From Pseudomonas cedrina subsp. cedrina (GTDB lineage: Bacteria; Pseudomonadota; Gammaproteobacteria; Pseudomonadales; Pseudomonadaceae), in assembly GCF_001983175.1 (NCBI RefSeq), contig NZ_MNPW01000001.1, positions 1 through 64,000 of the forward strand: a stretch of DNA of 64,000 nt, written 5' to 3'. This document shows, piece by piece, positions 47,349 through 57,073 of the stretch. Position 1 is the stretch's first letter. Every line of letters begins with the position of its first letter. The notes under the pieces are model-generated. The model was not told where the DNA came from and made no database searches. It was given only the letters and a program-made list of their open reading frames with translations. Position numbers and translations under genes: made by a program.

Positions 47349-48809
47349 ATGATCAAATCTTTGCGTTCCGTATTTTTCGCCGGTCTTATTCTGCCCTTGG
47401 CCTTTTCCGCCACCGCTGCCCCCGTCAATACCACCTTGCCGCCGAATGTGCAGCAGGCACTCACTAAAGCCAAACTGCAAAACACTGCGCTGTCCCTGGT
47501 GATGATCCCGTTGAACGGCCCGGGTACGCCTACCGTATTCAATGCCGACGTCTCGGTGAACCCGGCGTCCACCATGAAGCTGGTCACCACCTACGCGGCG
47601 CTGGAAATGCTCGGCCCCAACCACCAGTGGAAAACCGAGTTCTACACCGACGGCACCCTCAGCGGTGGCGTGTTGCACGGCAACCTGTACCTCAAGGGCG
47701 GCGGCGACCCCAAGCTGAACATGGAAAAACTCTGGCTGCTGATGCGCGACCTGCGGGCCAACGGTGTGCAGCAAGTCACCGGCGACCTGGTGCTCGACCG
47801 TGGCTTCTTCATGCAACCGCAACTGCCCGAATTCAATGACGATGGCAACGACGAGAACAAGCCGTTCCTGGTCAAGCCGGACGCGCTGCTGGTCAACCTC
47901 AAGGCCCTGCGTTTCGTGACCCGCAATGATTCGGGCCGGGTGTTGGTGTCGGTTGAGCCGCCGATTGCCAGCATCCGCATCGACAACCAGGTCAAGGTCT
48001 CCAACGCCAAGCAGTGCACCGGTGACGTGCGCTACAACCCGGTCACTGCCGCCGATGGCAGCGTGACGGTAACGGTCAGTGGCCAATTGGCCGAAGGCTG
48101 CAGTTCGCAGACCTACCTGTCGTTGCTGGACCATGCCACCTATACCGCCGGTGCGGTCCGGGCGATCTGGCAGGAGCTGGGCGGTACCATCCAGGGCCGT
48201 AACCTGCAGGCGCCTGTGCCAAAAGATGCGAAGGTGCTGGCCCGGGCGTTCTCGCCGGACCTGGCGGAGATCATCCGCGACATCAACAAATACAGTAACA
48301 ACACCATGGCCCAGCAGCTGTTCCTGAGCCTGGGCGCGCAGTTTCGCAACGATGCCGACGGCGACGATGCCAAGGCGGCGCAACGCGTGGTGCGCCAGTG
48401 GCTGGCGAAGAAAGGCATCACCGCGCCGCATTTGGTGATGGAGAACGGCTCGGGCTTGTCACGCGCCGAACGCGTCAGCGCCCGCGAGATGGCCGCGATG
48501 CTGCAAGCCGCCTGGCATAGCCCCTACGCCGCCGAATATATCAGCTCGATGCCGATCGCCGGCACCGACGGCACCATGCGCAAACGCCTGAAAACCACCG
48601 CCATGCGCGGCGAAGCCCACGTCAAGACCGGTACCTTGAACACCGTGCGCGCCATCGCCGGGTTCAGTCGCGACAACAACGGCAACACCTGGGCGGTGGT
48701 GGCGATCCTCAACGATCCGAAGCCATGGGGCGCTTCGTCGGTGCTGGATCAGGTGCTGCTGGACCTGTATCGCCAGCCGAAGTTGGCGGCGGTTGCGCCG
48801 GTGCTCTGA
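47349..48809 (+). CDS. dacB: D-alanyl-D-alanine carboxypeptidase/endopeptidase (PBP4 type)
   Basis: A 486-residue periplasmic class C penicillin-binding protein. A signal peptide covers about residues 1-22 (LRSVFFAGLILPLAFSATAA). The serine motif SxxK is PASTMKLVTT near 74-77, SxN is KYSNNTMAQQ near 316, and KTG is VKTGTLNTV near 425. The insertion between SxxK and SxN is typical for PBP4. It trims D-Ala and cuts peptide crosslinks. The ATG at 47349 gives a clean signal peptide; a farther upstream start does not. Confidence 0.94.
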   Translation: MIKSLRSVFFAGLILPLAFSATAAPVNTTLPPNVQQALTKAKLQNTALSLVMIPLNGPGTPTVFNADVSVNPASTMKLVTTYAALEMLGPNHQWKTEFYTDGTLSGGVLHGNLYLKGGGDPKLNMEKLWLLMRDLRANGVQQVTGDLVLDRGFFMQPQLPEFNDDGNDENKPFLVKPDALLVNLKALRFVTRNDSGRVLVSVEPPIASIRIDNQVKVSNAKQCTGDVRYNPVTAADGSVTVTVSGQLAEGCSSQTYLSLLDHATYTAGAVRAIWQELGGTIQGRNLQAPVPKDAKVLARAFSPDLAEIIRDINKYSNNTMAQQLFLSLGAQFRNDADGDDAKAAQRVVRQWLAKKGITAPHLVMENGSGLSRAERVSAREMAAMLQAAWHSPYAAEYISSMPIAGTDGTMRKRLKTTAMRGEAHVKTGTLNTVRAIAGFSRDNNGNTWAVVAILNDPKPWGASSVLDQVLLDLYRQPKLAAVAPVL

Positions 48810-48839
48810 AAGGTCTTCACCCCTGCACGAGTGGGCTTG

Positions 48840-49199
48840 TGTGGGAGCGGGCTTGCCCTCGAAGACGGTGCGCCAGTGAATAGCTCTGGTGACTGTCACA
48901 CCGCTTTCGCAGGCAAGCCAGCTCCCACAGGGATTGATGGTGTTCGCCAGTCCGGTGCCTGGCACCGAAAAAACTGTGGGAGCGGGCTTGCTCGCGAAGG
49001 CGGTGCGTCAGTGGATAAATCTTGTGACTGACACACCGCTTTCGCAGGCAAGCCAGCTCCCACAGGGGATTGATGGTGTTCGCCAGTCCCGTGCCTGGCA
49101 CCGAAAAAACTGTGGGAGCGGGCTTGCCCGCGAAGGCGGAGTATCAGCAGCCAATCAATGGGCGGGCGGACCGTCATCGCGGGCGAGCCCGCTCCCACA
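48840..49199. repeat. tandem REPIN array, about 135-base unit
   Basis: TGTGGGAGCGGGCTTGC begins at 48840, 48975 and 49111, giving periods of 135 and 136 bases. The first two units share the right arm CGCAGGCAAGCCAGCTCCCA and a spacer with TTCGCCAGTCC and GTGCCTGGCACCGAAAAAAC. The third has a shorter spacer and a different right arm (GCGGGCGAGCCCGCTCCCAC). The array fills the dacB gap (48810-49154) and runs into the 3' end of the cyclase gene. Confidence 0.9.
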
Positions 49200-51581
49200 G
49201 ATTTCAACCCGGTCCCTGCCCGCCTGCTTGGCCACGTACACCGCTGAGTCGGCGCGCAGCAGCAACCCATCGACACCTTCGTCCACTCGCCGGCTGGCCA
49301 CGCCAAAGCTGGCGGTAACAATGCCGACCGGCTCCATCGGTGCATTGCGCAGCGACGACCACAATTCCATCGCCAGAATGTAGGCCTGCGCGCCATCAGT
49401 TTGCGGGCACAGCACCATGAATTCCTCGCCGCCCAGGCGGCAGAACACATCGCTGCGGCGCAGGCGCTGGCTGATGCGTTTGCACAATTCCTGCAGGACC
49501 CCATCGCCGACGGCATGCCCATGCCTGTCGTTGATGCGCTTGAAGTGATCGATATCCAGCATGATCACCGACAAGGCCCCCGACGTGCGGTTGAGCCTGA
49601 CCATTTCGATCTTGAGCCGATCCTGGAAATAGCGGCGATTGTGAATCCCGGTCAGGGAGTCGGTGATGGAGAGCGCGCGCAGCTCTTCTTCCACCCGCTT
49701 GAGATCGGAAATATCCGACACATAGCCATGCCACAACGTACCGCCAGTGGGTAACTCTTCCGGAGTCGCTTCGCCGCGAATCCAGCGCAGGCCCCGTTGC
49801 GGCAACAGCACCCGGTACTCTTCGCGCCAGTGGCTCAACTGCAGCGCCGACAAGCGGATCGACGCACGCACCCGATCCGCATCCAGCGGATGAATACGCT
49901 CGAAAACCTTCTTCGCATCCTGCTGCAATACGCCGGGATCGATTTCATAAATGTCACGCATGCCGTCGCTGGCATAGATGAACTTCCAGTTGTCCCTGGG
50001 CTCCAGGGTGAACTGGGAGATGCCGCCGGGCACATGGGCGCTGAGCTTTTTGAGCAAGCGGTCCCTGGCAGCCAAGGCCTCGTAGGCACGCTTTTGCTCG
50101 GTAATGTCCAGGTAGATCGCCAGATGGCCGACCCACAACCCATGGTCGTCGAGCAATACCGTGGCCAGCATGTTCACGGTCAGCTGGCTGCCGTCCTGGC
50201 GGATCAGGCTCCATTCGCGGGCTTCGTGCAGGTTGTCCGGGCTTTCCACCAGCATCGCCTGGCTGGCGGGAATCCGCTTGCCCAAGGCTACACTCAAGCT
50301 GGTGGAGCGTGCTTCCAGTTCCGACGCCAGGTGCAGGCTTTCCAGGGTGTGGGCGCCCACCACTTGCTCGGCCTTGAAGCCCAGCATCTGTTCGGCGCCG
50401 GCGTTGAACGTGTTGATGACACCGCGCAAGTCGGTGGCAATGATGGCGACCTGGGTGGCCGCGTTGAGCACGCTACGCAATTGACCATGGGCGCCACGCA
50501 ATTCCTGCTCGCGCAGACGCAGTTGCGCGGTACGCTGCTCCACCAGCTTCAACGCGCGCTGGCGTTGACTCACAAGCACATAGAGCAAGGCGGCGAGCAG
50601 CAGGCTGAGCAGGCCGCCCATGGTCAGGATGGTGCTCAGCGAGGAATGGTTAGCCTGGTCGAACACTTGGCTCGGGCGCAAGTTAAGGGCGTACACATGG
50701 TCGCCCAAGGTCAGGCGGCGCGCGCCGACCAGATCATGGTCGGACGCGACCGTACCGGACTCGAACAGCACACGCTTTTGCACGTCGGAGGTATCGATCA
50801 GTTGCATGACCAGGTTATCCCGATCCGGCTTGGGCAGCCCTTCGGCCACCAGTTGGCGCATGCTGATCACCGCCATTACGTAACCGTAGGGCTCGCTCCG
50901 GGAGTGTTCGGGCGTGGGCGCGTGGCTCACCGGCGCGACCAGTAAAACCCCGGCGGCATAGGCCGGCTCCACCCCGACCAATTGCATGGGCTGAGACACC
51001 GCCAGCTCGCCGGTTGCGCGCGCACGTTCAAGGACCGAACGTCGCAGCGGCTGGGCCAGCAGGTCAAAGCCGAGCGGTGTGCCCAGCAGGCTTTGGGTCT
51101 GGGTGTACACCACCGGGACATATTCATCGCGCTCGAGCGCCGGGACCAGTTGACCTGCCGAATTCAACTCGCGGATAACAAAGGGCGTGCCGCGCTGGAT
51201 GGACACCTGCCGTTCAAACTGGCTGCGCTGCCCGCGGTACACCCGAGGTGCCCACGAGTAAGCGCGGGCGCGTAACAACAAGGGCTCGGCGAACCCGTCG
51301 AATTCCTCGCGGGACACTTCATCGGAATTGACGAAAAAACGCCGCAGGCTGTTCAGCCGCTGTTCCTGGTCTTCGAAGCGTTCCTGCAGGCGGGTATAGC
51401 GCTCATTGACCAGCAGTTGGAAACGTTGACGCACCTGTTGCTGATAGAGGTCGGTGGCCGCCCAGGCAACGATCGCCGTCAACGCGAAACCGGCCAGCAA
51501 CACCACCAATGCCACCAGCCAAGCCGACGCCTGCTCACTGATAAAGCCTAGGATCTTCGGGCGAACAGCTTGTAACGGCAT
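49155..51581 (-). CDS. membrane diguanylate cyclase with CHASE and PAS domains
   Basis: An 808-residue c-di-GMP synthase. A first helix (about 17-40) is followed by a periplasmic CHASE domain (about 50-290, with the RAYSWAPRV segment), a second helix near 315-335, two PAS domains (about 365-490 and 500-625), and a GGDEF domain from about 630. The active site is RLGGEEFMVL, an active GGEEF form, and RRSD five residues ahead is an RxxD inhibitory site. There is no EAL domain. The last residues (CGSGLARDDGPPAH) are encoded by a REP arm, so the repeat has supplied the stop codon. Confidence 0.93.
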   Translation of the reverse strand: MPLQAVRPKILGFISEQASAWLVALVVLLAGFALTAIVAWAATDLYQQQVRQRFQLLVNERYTRLQERFEDQEQRLNSLRRFFVNSDEVSREEFDGFAEPLLLRARAYSWAPRVYRGQRSQFERQVSIQRGTPFVIRELNSAGQLVPALERDEYVPVVYTQTQSLLGTPLGFDLLAQPLRRSVLERARATGELAVSQPMQLVGVEPAYAAGVLLVAPVSHAPTPEHSRSEPYGYVMAVISMRQLVAEGLPKPDRDNLVMQLIDTSDVQKRVLFESGTVASDHDLVGARRLTLGDHVYALNLRPSQVFDQANHSSLSTILTMGGLLSLLLAALLYVLVSQRQRALKLVEQRTAQLRLREQELRGAHGQLRSVLNAATQVAIIATDLRGVINTFNAGAEQMLGFKAEQVVGAHTLESLHLASELEARSTSLSVALGKRIPASQAMLVESPDNLHEAREWSLIRQDGSQLTVNMLATVLLDDHGLWVGHLAIYLDITEQKRAYEALAARDRLLKKLSAHVPGGISQFTLEPRDNWKFIYASDGMRDIYEIDPGVLQQDAKKVFERIHPLDADRVRASIRLSALQLSHWREEYRVLLPQRGLRWIRGEATPEELPTGGTLWHGYVSDISDLKRVEEELRALSITDSLTGIHNRRYFQDRLKIEMVRLNRTSGALSVIMLDIDHFKRINDRHGHAVGDGVLQELCKRISQRLRRSDVFCRLGGEEFMVLCPQTDGAQAYILAMELWSSLRNAPMEPVGIVTASFGVASRRVDEGVDGLLLRADSAVYVAKQAGRDRVEICGSGLARDDGPPAH

Positions 51582-51675
51582 AGGCAACACTCAAGACGCC
51601 AGCCTGCGGGGGTGTCACTTTGGCCAGGCCTTAAGTTATAGCCATCGACCCAAGGTTTGACCAGCGCAAAACTAC

Positions 51676-51773
51676 TGTAGGAGCGAGCTTGCTCGCGAAA
51701 ACTCAGGAGCGCCACGTTTCTTCGGGATAAACGCGGCGCTCTCGGGGTTTTCGCGAGCAAGCTCGCTCCTACA
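51676..51773. repeat. REPIN, GAGCGAGCTTGCTCGC type
   Basis: TGTAGGAGCGAGCTTGCTCG plus CGAAAAC at 51676-51702 and its exact complement at 51747-51773. It is the same family as 4181-4275, including the inner GCGCC/GGCGC complements. It lies between rlmKL and the cyclase gene. Confidence 0.88.
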
Positions 51774-51784
51774 AGGTGCGGTAA

Positions 51785-54049
51785 TCAGCGAGCCATGATT
51801 TTCCACGCCCGATGGATCTTCGCGTTACGCGCGAAATCCGGGTCAATGGTCTTGTCGCTGATTTCCTCGACCGCATAGCGTTCGCTGAGGTTGTCCTCCA
51901 GCGCGAACTTGCGGAAGTTGTTCGAGAAGTACAGCACGCCACCCGGTGCCAGGCGCGCCATGGCCAGGTCGAGCAGTTGCACGTGGTCGCGTTGTACGTC
52001 GAAGATGCCTTCCATGCGCTTGGAGTTGGAGAAGGTCGGCGGGTCGATGAAAATCATGTCGAATTCATCGCGGCTGGCCTCCAGCCAGGCCATCACGTCA
52101 CCCTGCTCCAGGCGGTTCTTGTCGGAGAAACCGTTGAGAGAGAAGTTGCGACGCGCCCAGTCCAGGTAGGTCTTGGACAAGTCGACGCTGGTGGTGCTGC
52201 GCGCGCCGCCCTTGGCCGCGTGCACGCTGGCCGTGGCGGTGTAGCAATACAGGTTGAGGAAGCGCTTGCCGGCCGCTTCTTTCTGGATACGCATGCGCAT
52301 CGGCCGGTGGTCGAGGAACAGGCCGGTGTCCAGGTAATCGGTGAGGTTGACCAGCAGCTTGACGCCGCCTTCGCTGACTTCGGTGAACTTGCCCTGGGCG
52401 CTCTGGCGCTCGTACTGCTTGGTGCCGCTCTGACGCTCGCGACGCTTGACCACCACGCGGCTCTTGTCGATGTTCAAGGCCTGGGGAATCGCTGCCAGGG
52501 CATCGAACATGCGTGCGGAGGCTTTTTCCGGGTCAATGGACTTGGGCGCGACGTATTCCTGCACGTGGACCCAGTCGTGGTACAGGTCGATGGCCATCGA
52601 GTATTCCGGCATGTCGGCGTCGTACACGCGGTAGCAATCCACGCCTTCACGCTTGGCCCATTTGCCCAGCAACTTGAGGTTCTTCTGCAGGCGGTTGGCG
52701 AACATCTGCCCGCCTTCACTCAGGCGCGCCTGCTCGACCACCGGGGCTGGAGCGGGTTTGATCGGGTTGCCGTTCTTGTTGTACTGGCGTTCCTGCGGCT
52801 CGGCCGGCGCCTGATCGTAAGCGGCTTGCTCGCGTTCGGCCTGGCGCTGCTCCGGGGTGCGGCGCTCGCCGGTGACGAACTGATCCGGGTTGACCTTGAT
52901 CAGCAGCAACTTGCACGGCAACGCGCCGTTCCAGAACGAATACTGCTTGTGGCTGCGGATGCCCATGCGCTTGCCCAGGTCCGGCGCGCCGGTGAACACC
53001 GCCGCTTCCCAGCCCATGCACGCCTGGCGCAGACGCTCACCGAGGTTCTGGTAGAGGTACAACAGGCTGGCTTCGTCACCCAGGCGCTCGCCGTACGGCG
53101 GGTTGCAGATGACCAGGCCTTTCTGGTTCTGGTCCGGGCGCGGCTCGAAGGTGCCGACTTCGCCCTGGTACACCTTGATCCAATGGCTCAGGCCGGCGCG
53201 CTCGATGTTGTTGCGCGCGGGCTGGATCAGGCGGGGATCGGCTTCGTAGCCGCGAACCCACAGCGGCGGCTTGTTCATGCCAATGGCGGCGCGTTCGGTG
53301 GCTTCGGCGTGCAGTTTCTTCCACAGGGCCGGGACGTGACCGAGCCAAGTGGTGAAACCCCACAGTTCGCGGTTCAGGTTGGGCGCCATGTCGGCGGCGA
53401 TCATCGCGCCTTCGACCAGGAAGGTGCCCACGCCACACATCGGGTCGCTCAGCGCGCCGCCCTCAGCGGCAATACGCGGCCAGCCGGCACGGATCAGGAT
53501 CGCGGCGGCGAGGTTTTCCTTCAGCGGCGCCGCGCCCTGCTGCAGGCGGTAACCGCGCTGGTGCAGGCTGTGGCCGGAGAGGTCGAGGGACAGGATGGCT
53601 TCGCCACGGTCCAGGCGCAGGTGAATGCGCAGGTCCGGGTTGATCTTGTCGATGGAGGGGCGTTCGCCGGTCGGGGTGCGCAGCTTGTCGACAATCGCAT
53701 CCTTGACCTTCAGCGCGCCGAAGTGGGTGTTGTCGATGCCCGAGCCGTGGCCGCTGAATTCAACCGCCAGGCTGCCGTCGCTGACCATGTGGTCGGCCCA
53801 TTCGATATCCAGTACGCCGTGGTAGAGGTCTTCGGCGTCCTTCATCGGGAAGCGCTTGAGCACCAACAGCACGCGGTTGGCCAGGCGCGACCAGAGGCAC
53901 AGGCGGTAGGCGGTTTCCATGTCGGCCATGCCGCGCACGGCCGAGGTGTGCTCGCGGGCTTCCTCAAGGCCAAGCCCGACGGCTTCCTCGATCAGCAGGC
54001 CTTCAAGGCCCTTGGGGCAAGTGAGGAAGAGTTCAAAACGGTCCGACAT
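51785..54049 (-). CDS. rlmL: 23S rRNA methyltransferase RlmKL (bifunctional)
   Basis: A 754-residue fused enzyme that makes m2G2445 (RlmL half) and m7G2069 (RlmK half). The N-terminal THUMP domain (about 45-155) is followed by the RlmL catalytic motif NPPYGERLG near 310. The RlmK half starts near 460, with its motif DPPTFSNSKRM near 665. SAM-binding FLNLYCYTATASVHAAKGGA lies near 595. The ATG at 54049 (MSDRFELFLTCPKG) is the conserved start. The fused form is normal for gammaproteobacteria. Confidence 0.96.
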   Translation of the reverse strand: MSDRFELFLTCPKGLEGLLIEEAVGLGLEEAREHTSAVRGMADMETAYRLCLWSRLANRVLLVLKRFPMKDAEDLYHGVLDIEWADHMVSDGSLAVEFSGHGSGIDNTHFGALKVKDAIVDKLRTPTGERPSIDKINPDLRIHLRLDRGEAILSLDLSGHSLHQRGYRLQQGAAPLKENLAAAILIRAGWPRIAAEGGALSDPMCGVGTFLVEGAMIAADMAPNLNRELWGFTTWLGHVPALWKKLHAEATERAAIGMNKPPLWVRGYEADPRLIQPARNNIERAGLSHWIKVYQGEVGTFEPRPDQNQKGLVICNPPYGERLGDEASLLYLYQNLGERLRQACMGWEAAVFTGAPDLGKRMGIRSHKQYSFWNGALPCKLLLIKVNPDQFVTGERRTPEQRQAEREQAAYDQAPAEPQERQYNKNGNPIKPAPAPVVEQARLSEGGQMFANRLQKNLKLLGKWAKREGVDCYRVYDADMPEYSMAIDLYHDWVHVQEYVAPKSIDPEKASARMFDALAAIPQALNIDKSRVVVKRRERQSGTKQYERQSAQGKFTEVSEGGVKLLVNLTDYLDTGLFLDHRPMRMRIQKEAAGKRFLNLYCYTATASVHAAKGGARSTTSVDLSKTYLDWARRNFSLNGFSDKNRLEQGDVMAWLEASRDEFDMIFIDPPTFSNSKRMEGIFDVQRDHVQLLDLAMARLAPGGVLYFSNNFRKFALEDNLSERYAVEEISDKTIDPDFARNAKIHRAWKIMAR

Positions 54050-54591
54050 GGGGCATTCCAGGCTTTTCAGCAATAAATGAACGGGCGACGCATCGCCGGC
54101 TCGGTTTTCAATCAAGCACTTTTCTTGAAGAGTGCTCGCGTGGCACGAATGTGCCGTCCCACCCCGTCCGCCAGGCACTTGGGCCTTTATTGACGGGGCA
54201 GAAAGAACTTTTAACAACTAAACCCGCAACAAAAAGAAATATTGCGACCCTTCGTCGAATAATAACCGACTGCAACGGGCGGGCATTCTCACCAAAGGAT
54301 TAAACCCAACCGCTGTGCAGGCTGCATCATAGCTGGCTTTGCCAGATAAAGGGGGTTCAACGCCATCCCGGCTTATGGCCATAGCATCATTATCGTTACG
54401 TGCTTATGACAAAACGATCATTGAATCCATGTGACCTATTGGTTAGAACTCAACACAGGTCGGCGCCGTTACGGTGTCGACACATAGGCTCGCCACGCCG
54501 GCAGCGAGCCCACCAACGGCAGAAAAACTCTGCCCGGCCCCACACGGGGCCGAAGGATATCAAGACAGTCAACAAGTGAGGGAAACACCCT
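54050..54591. other. 542-base divergent region between rlmKL and rmf
   Basis: No gene is supported. The half nearer rmf has several hairpins, including CGGCCCCACACGGGGCCG near 54535-54552 just before the rmf ribosome site (GTGAGGG). A long regulated leader fits rmf, which is induced in stationary phase. No known riboswitch fold was recognised. Confidence 0.5.
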
Positions 54592-54807
54592 ATGAGAAGA
54601 CTTAAGCGTGATCCGTTGGAAAGAGCATTTTTACGCGGATATCAATATGGCGTTCATGGCAAATCCCGTGAGCTTTGCCCATTTACTCTACCGTCGGTAC
54701 GCCAAGCCTGGATCAACGGCTGGCGAGAAGGACGCGGCGACAACTGGGACGGTATGACTGGCACTGCGGGAATCCACAGACTCAACGAACTTCGCGCCGT
54801 CGGCTAA
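54592..54807 (+). CDS. rmf: ribosome modulation factor
   Basis: A 71-residue basic protein that dimerises 70S ribosomes into inactive 100S particles in stationary phase. The N-terminus MRRLKRDPLERAFLRGYQYG and the core SRELCPF...VRQAWINGWREGRGDNWDG are diagnostic of RMF. The ribosome site GTGAGGG lies nine bases ahead. Lower GC at the start and a long leader suggest growth-phase control. It ends at a terminator at 54896. Confidence 0.96.
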   Translation: MRRLKRDPLERAFLRGYQYGVHGKSRELCPFTLPSVRQAWINGWREGRGDNWDGMTGTAGIHRLNELRAVG

Positions 54808-54895
54808 TCAAGGGCAATCAATTCCGACATCACCACCTTTGAATATGTAACGACTTACCATGCACGCCCCATCCGGGCGGCGGGCTTCGGCCCAG

Positions 54896-54920
54896 GGGCT
54901 CCTTCAAGGAGCCCTTTTTA
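54896..54920 (+). terminator. intrinsic terminator of rmf
   Basis: GGGCTCC (54896-54902), loop TTCAA, and GGAGCCC (54908-54914), followed by TTTTTA. It lies 88 bases after the rmf stop. Confidence 0.88.
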
Positions 54921-54953
54921 TTGGCTGGAGCAAAAGAGCCCTTTGTGGGAGCA

Positions 54954-55973
54954 TCAGCGCAAGGCAGCGATCGCATCCACCGACTGGCGAATCAGCGCCG
55001 GCCCCTTGTAGATAAAGCCGGAATACAACTGCACCAGGCTGGCGCCGGCGGCGATTTTTTCCGCCGCATGCTTGCCTTCGGTGATGCCGCCCACGGCGAT
55101 GATTGGCAAACGCCCGGCCAACTCGGCCGCCAGCACCTTGACGATATGGGTGCTTTGCTCGCGCACCGGCGCACCCGACAGACCGCCCGCCTCGTCACCA
55201 TGGGCCAGGCCTTCGACACCCACGCGGCTGAGCGTGGTGTTGGTGGCGATCACCGCATCCATTCCCGAATCCATCAGGGCCTGGGCGACCAGCACGGTTT
55301 CTTCGTCGCTCATGTCCGGGGCAATCTTGATCGCCAAGGGCACGCGTTTGCCATGGCGCACCGCCAAGTCTTCCTGACGCTGGCGCAAGGCTTCGAGCAG
55401 TTGCTTGAGGGAATCGCCGAACTGCAGGCTGCGCAGGCCCGGCGTATTGGGCGAGCTGACGTTGACGGTGACGTAGCTGGCATGGGCATAGACCTTGTCC
55501 AGGCAGATCAGGTAGTCATCCACCGCACGCTCAACCGGCGTGTCGAAGTTCTTGCCGATATTGATGCCCAGGATGCCCTTGTATTTCGCTGCCTGGACCC
55601 GCGATAACAAATGATCAACCCCCAGGTTATTGAAGCCCATGCGGTTGATGATCGCCCAGGCTTCGGGCAGACGGAAGATGCGCGGCTTGGGGTTGCCCGG
55701 TTGTGGCCGCGGGGTCACGGTGCCGATTTCGACAAAACCGAATCCCAGCTGTGCAAAACCGTCGATGGCTGCCCCGTTCTTGTCCAGGCCGGCCGCCAGG
55801 CCAACCGGGTTGGGGAAGTCGAGTCCCATGACGGACACCGGCATTTTCGCCGGCGCCTTGCATACCAGGCCATTGAGCCCCAGGCGGCCACCCGCGCCGA
55901 TCAGGTCCAGGGACAGATCGTGTGAGGTTTCCGGGGAGAGTTTGAACAACAGCTGGCGGGCCAAGGTATACAT
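54954..55973 (-). CDS. pyrD: quinone-dependent dihydroorotate dehydrogenase (class 2)
   Basis: A 339-residue peripheral membrane flavoenzyme of pyrimidine synthesis. The N-terminal amphipathic helices ([20 protein letters not shown]) bind the membrane and quinone. The FMN-barrel motifs are [13 protein letters not shown] near 55, NRMGFNN near 110 and [12 protein letters not shown] near 170, where the Ser is the class 2 catalytic base. The family ending [13 protein letters not shown] is present. It is convergent with rmf. Confidence 0.96.
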   Translation of the reverse strand: MYTLARQLLFKLSPETSHDLSLDLIGAGGRLGLNGLVCKAPAKMPVSVMGLDFPNPVGLAAGLDKNGAAIDGFAQLGFGFVEIGTVTPRPQPGNPKPRIFRLPEAWAIINRMGFNNLGVDHLLSRVQAAKYKGILGINIGKNFDTPVERAVDDYLICLDKVYAHASYVTVNVSSPNTPGLRSLQFGDSLKQLLEALRQRQEDLAVRHGKRVPLAIKIAPDMSDEETVLVAQALMDSGMDAVIATNTTLSRVGVEGLAHGDEAGGLSGAPVREQSTHIVKVLAAELAGRLPIIAVGGITEGKHAAEKIAAGASLVQLYSGFIYKGPALIRQSVDAIAALR

Positions 55974-56059
55974 GGGCAGGCTAGACTCGGATGGCGGCGA
56001 AAGGTGGCGGCGATTATAGCCGGGGTGACCGGGAGCGCGCGAGGCGTGAACCTCAATCG

Positions 56060-56521
56060 TCAGTAGCGATGCGCAACCAACTGCTCATAAACCGCCCAGA
56101 TTTTCTGCGCATATTGCATGCGCAGTTCCTCACGCTCGGGCCCGGCGCCCGTCCCCACGTTGTAGGAACCTACCGCTGTCCAGTTATAGCCGAAGCGCTG
56201 GATGAACTCGGCGAGAATCGAAGCAGCCACCTCAACCGACAGGCATGGCTCGTTGATCAACCGTTCCTCGGTGATGCCTTGCTTGATCAGGCGTGGCAGG
56301 TGAATGCTGTTGATCTGCATCAGACCGATGTCGTGGGTGCCGTTACGGTTGGCGTGATTCATCGCTTGCGCCTGAAAACCCGACTCCACGGCGGCAATCG
56401 CTTGCAGCAACTCAGGCTCGATGTCGAAGCGACTCGCGGCGCTCTCCCAGCAATAGGCCAGCGCCTGGTTACTGGCCAACAGCACACTCATCACCAGGCC
56501 CTTGCTCCAGAACCTAGCCAC
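56060..56521 (-). CDS. IagB-like type III secretion lytic transglycosylase
   Basis: A 153-residue exported enzyme of the small type III secretion lytic transglycosylase group (IagB, IpgF, HrpH-like). The signal peptide ends near ALA at residue 22. The catalytic Glu is E46 in AIAAVESGF, followed by [17 protein letters not shown] and [16 protein letters not shown], the complete SLT signature. Cys24 and the Cys in NEPCLS could pair. The start is a GTG at 56521 that overlaps the end of the regulator gene; an internal ATG at residue 11 is possible but would shorten the signal peptide. In Salmonella SPI-1, iagB directly follows hilA, as here. Confidence 0.83.
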   Translation of the reverse strand: MARFWSKGLVMSVLLASNQALAYCWESAASRFDIEPELLQAIAAVESGFQAQAMNHANRNGTHDIGLMQINSIHLPRLIKQGITEERLINEPCLSVEVAASILAEFIQRFGYNWTAVGSYNVGTGAGPEREELRMQYAQKIWAVYEQLVAHRY

Positions 56522-56921
56522 AGTTCACTGAGCCCTGGCTGACTTGCCCGCAGACCGAACACACATATTCCCGGAGGCCGGAGGCATGGACGACTGTATT
56601 GACCGTGCATGTGAAGCGGTACCCCTGGCCGTAGATCGTCTTGATAAATCCCTTGTCGACGCCAAGGTACTTGCGCAACGAGTAGATACAGCGCGTCAGT
56701 GATTCTTCGGCGACCTCCCCCTGTGGCCAGGCAAGCTCCAGCAAGCGATCCTTGGTCATCAACGCCCCACCGGAAACCAGCAGCAGACGCAACACCTGCC
56801 ACTCCTTGGGCGGTAGCTGGACGTCCGAACCCTCGCCCGTCAGGCGGCCGTGGTCATGCAGGGTCCAGCGTCCAAAAACCAGGGAAGTCGTCGTCCCTCC
56901 ATCATCCATGACGGCCATCAT
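56514..56921 (-). CDS. HilA-like winged-helix regulator, DNA-binding domain only
   Basis: A 135-residue OmpR/PhoB-type winged-helix protein without a receiver domain. Residues 35-105 read LPPKEWQVLRLLLVSGGALM, then EVAEESLTRCIYSLRKYLG and IKTIYGQGYRF; the SLTRCIY and YGQGYRF words closely resemble the Salmonella HilA DNA-binding domain as I recall it. HilA continues for about 400 residues of TPR-like repeats; here only a 28-residue tail with CSVCG follows. It overlaps the transglycosylase gene by eight bases. It may be a truncated relic or a minimal regulator of this small gene set. Confidence 0.78.
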   Translation of the reverse strand: MMAVMDDGGTTTSLVFGRWTLHDHGRLTGEGSDVQLPPKEWQVLRLLLVSGGALMTKDRLLELAWPQGEVAEESLTRCIYSLRKYLGVDKGFIKTIYGQGYRFTCTVNTVVHASGLREYVCSVCGQVSQGSVNCG

Positions 56922-57073
56922 TACCTCGGCATCCGACTACTGACATTGAAGTCCTCGTTTCCATCACTGGCTTATGTGCCCACGTCACCACTATAAAAAA
57001 CTGCCGCACGGCTCACGTTAGGAAAAAACCCATACATGCGGCGGCTTGCGGAGCCACGCCGTAAGACGTTTCG

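Noticed and set aside
48840..49199. Possible CRISPR array (regular 135-base repeats)
   Set aside because: Units are too long, spacers are repeated rather than unique, and arms are REP palindromes; no cas genes are present.
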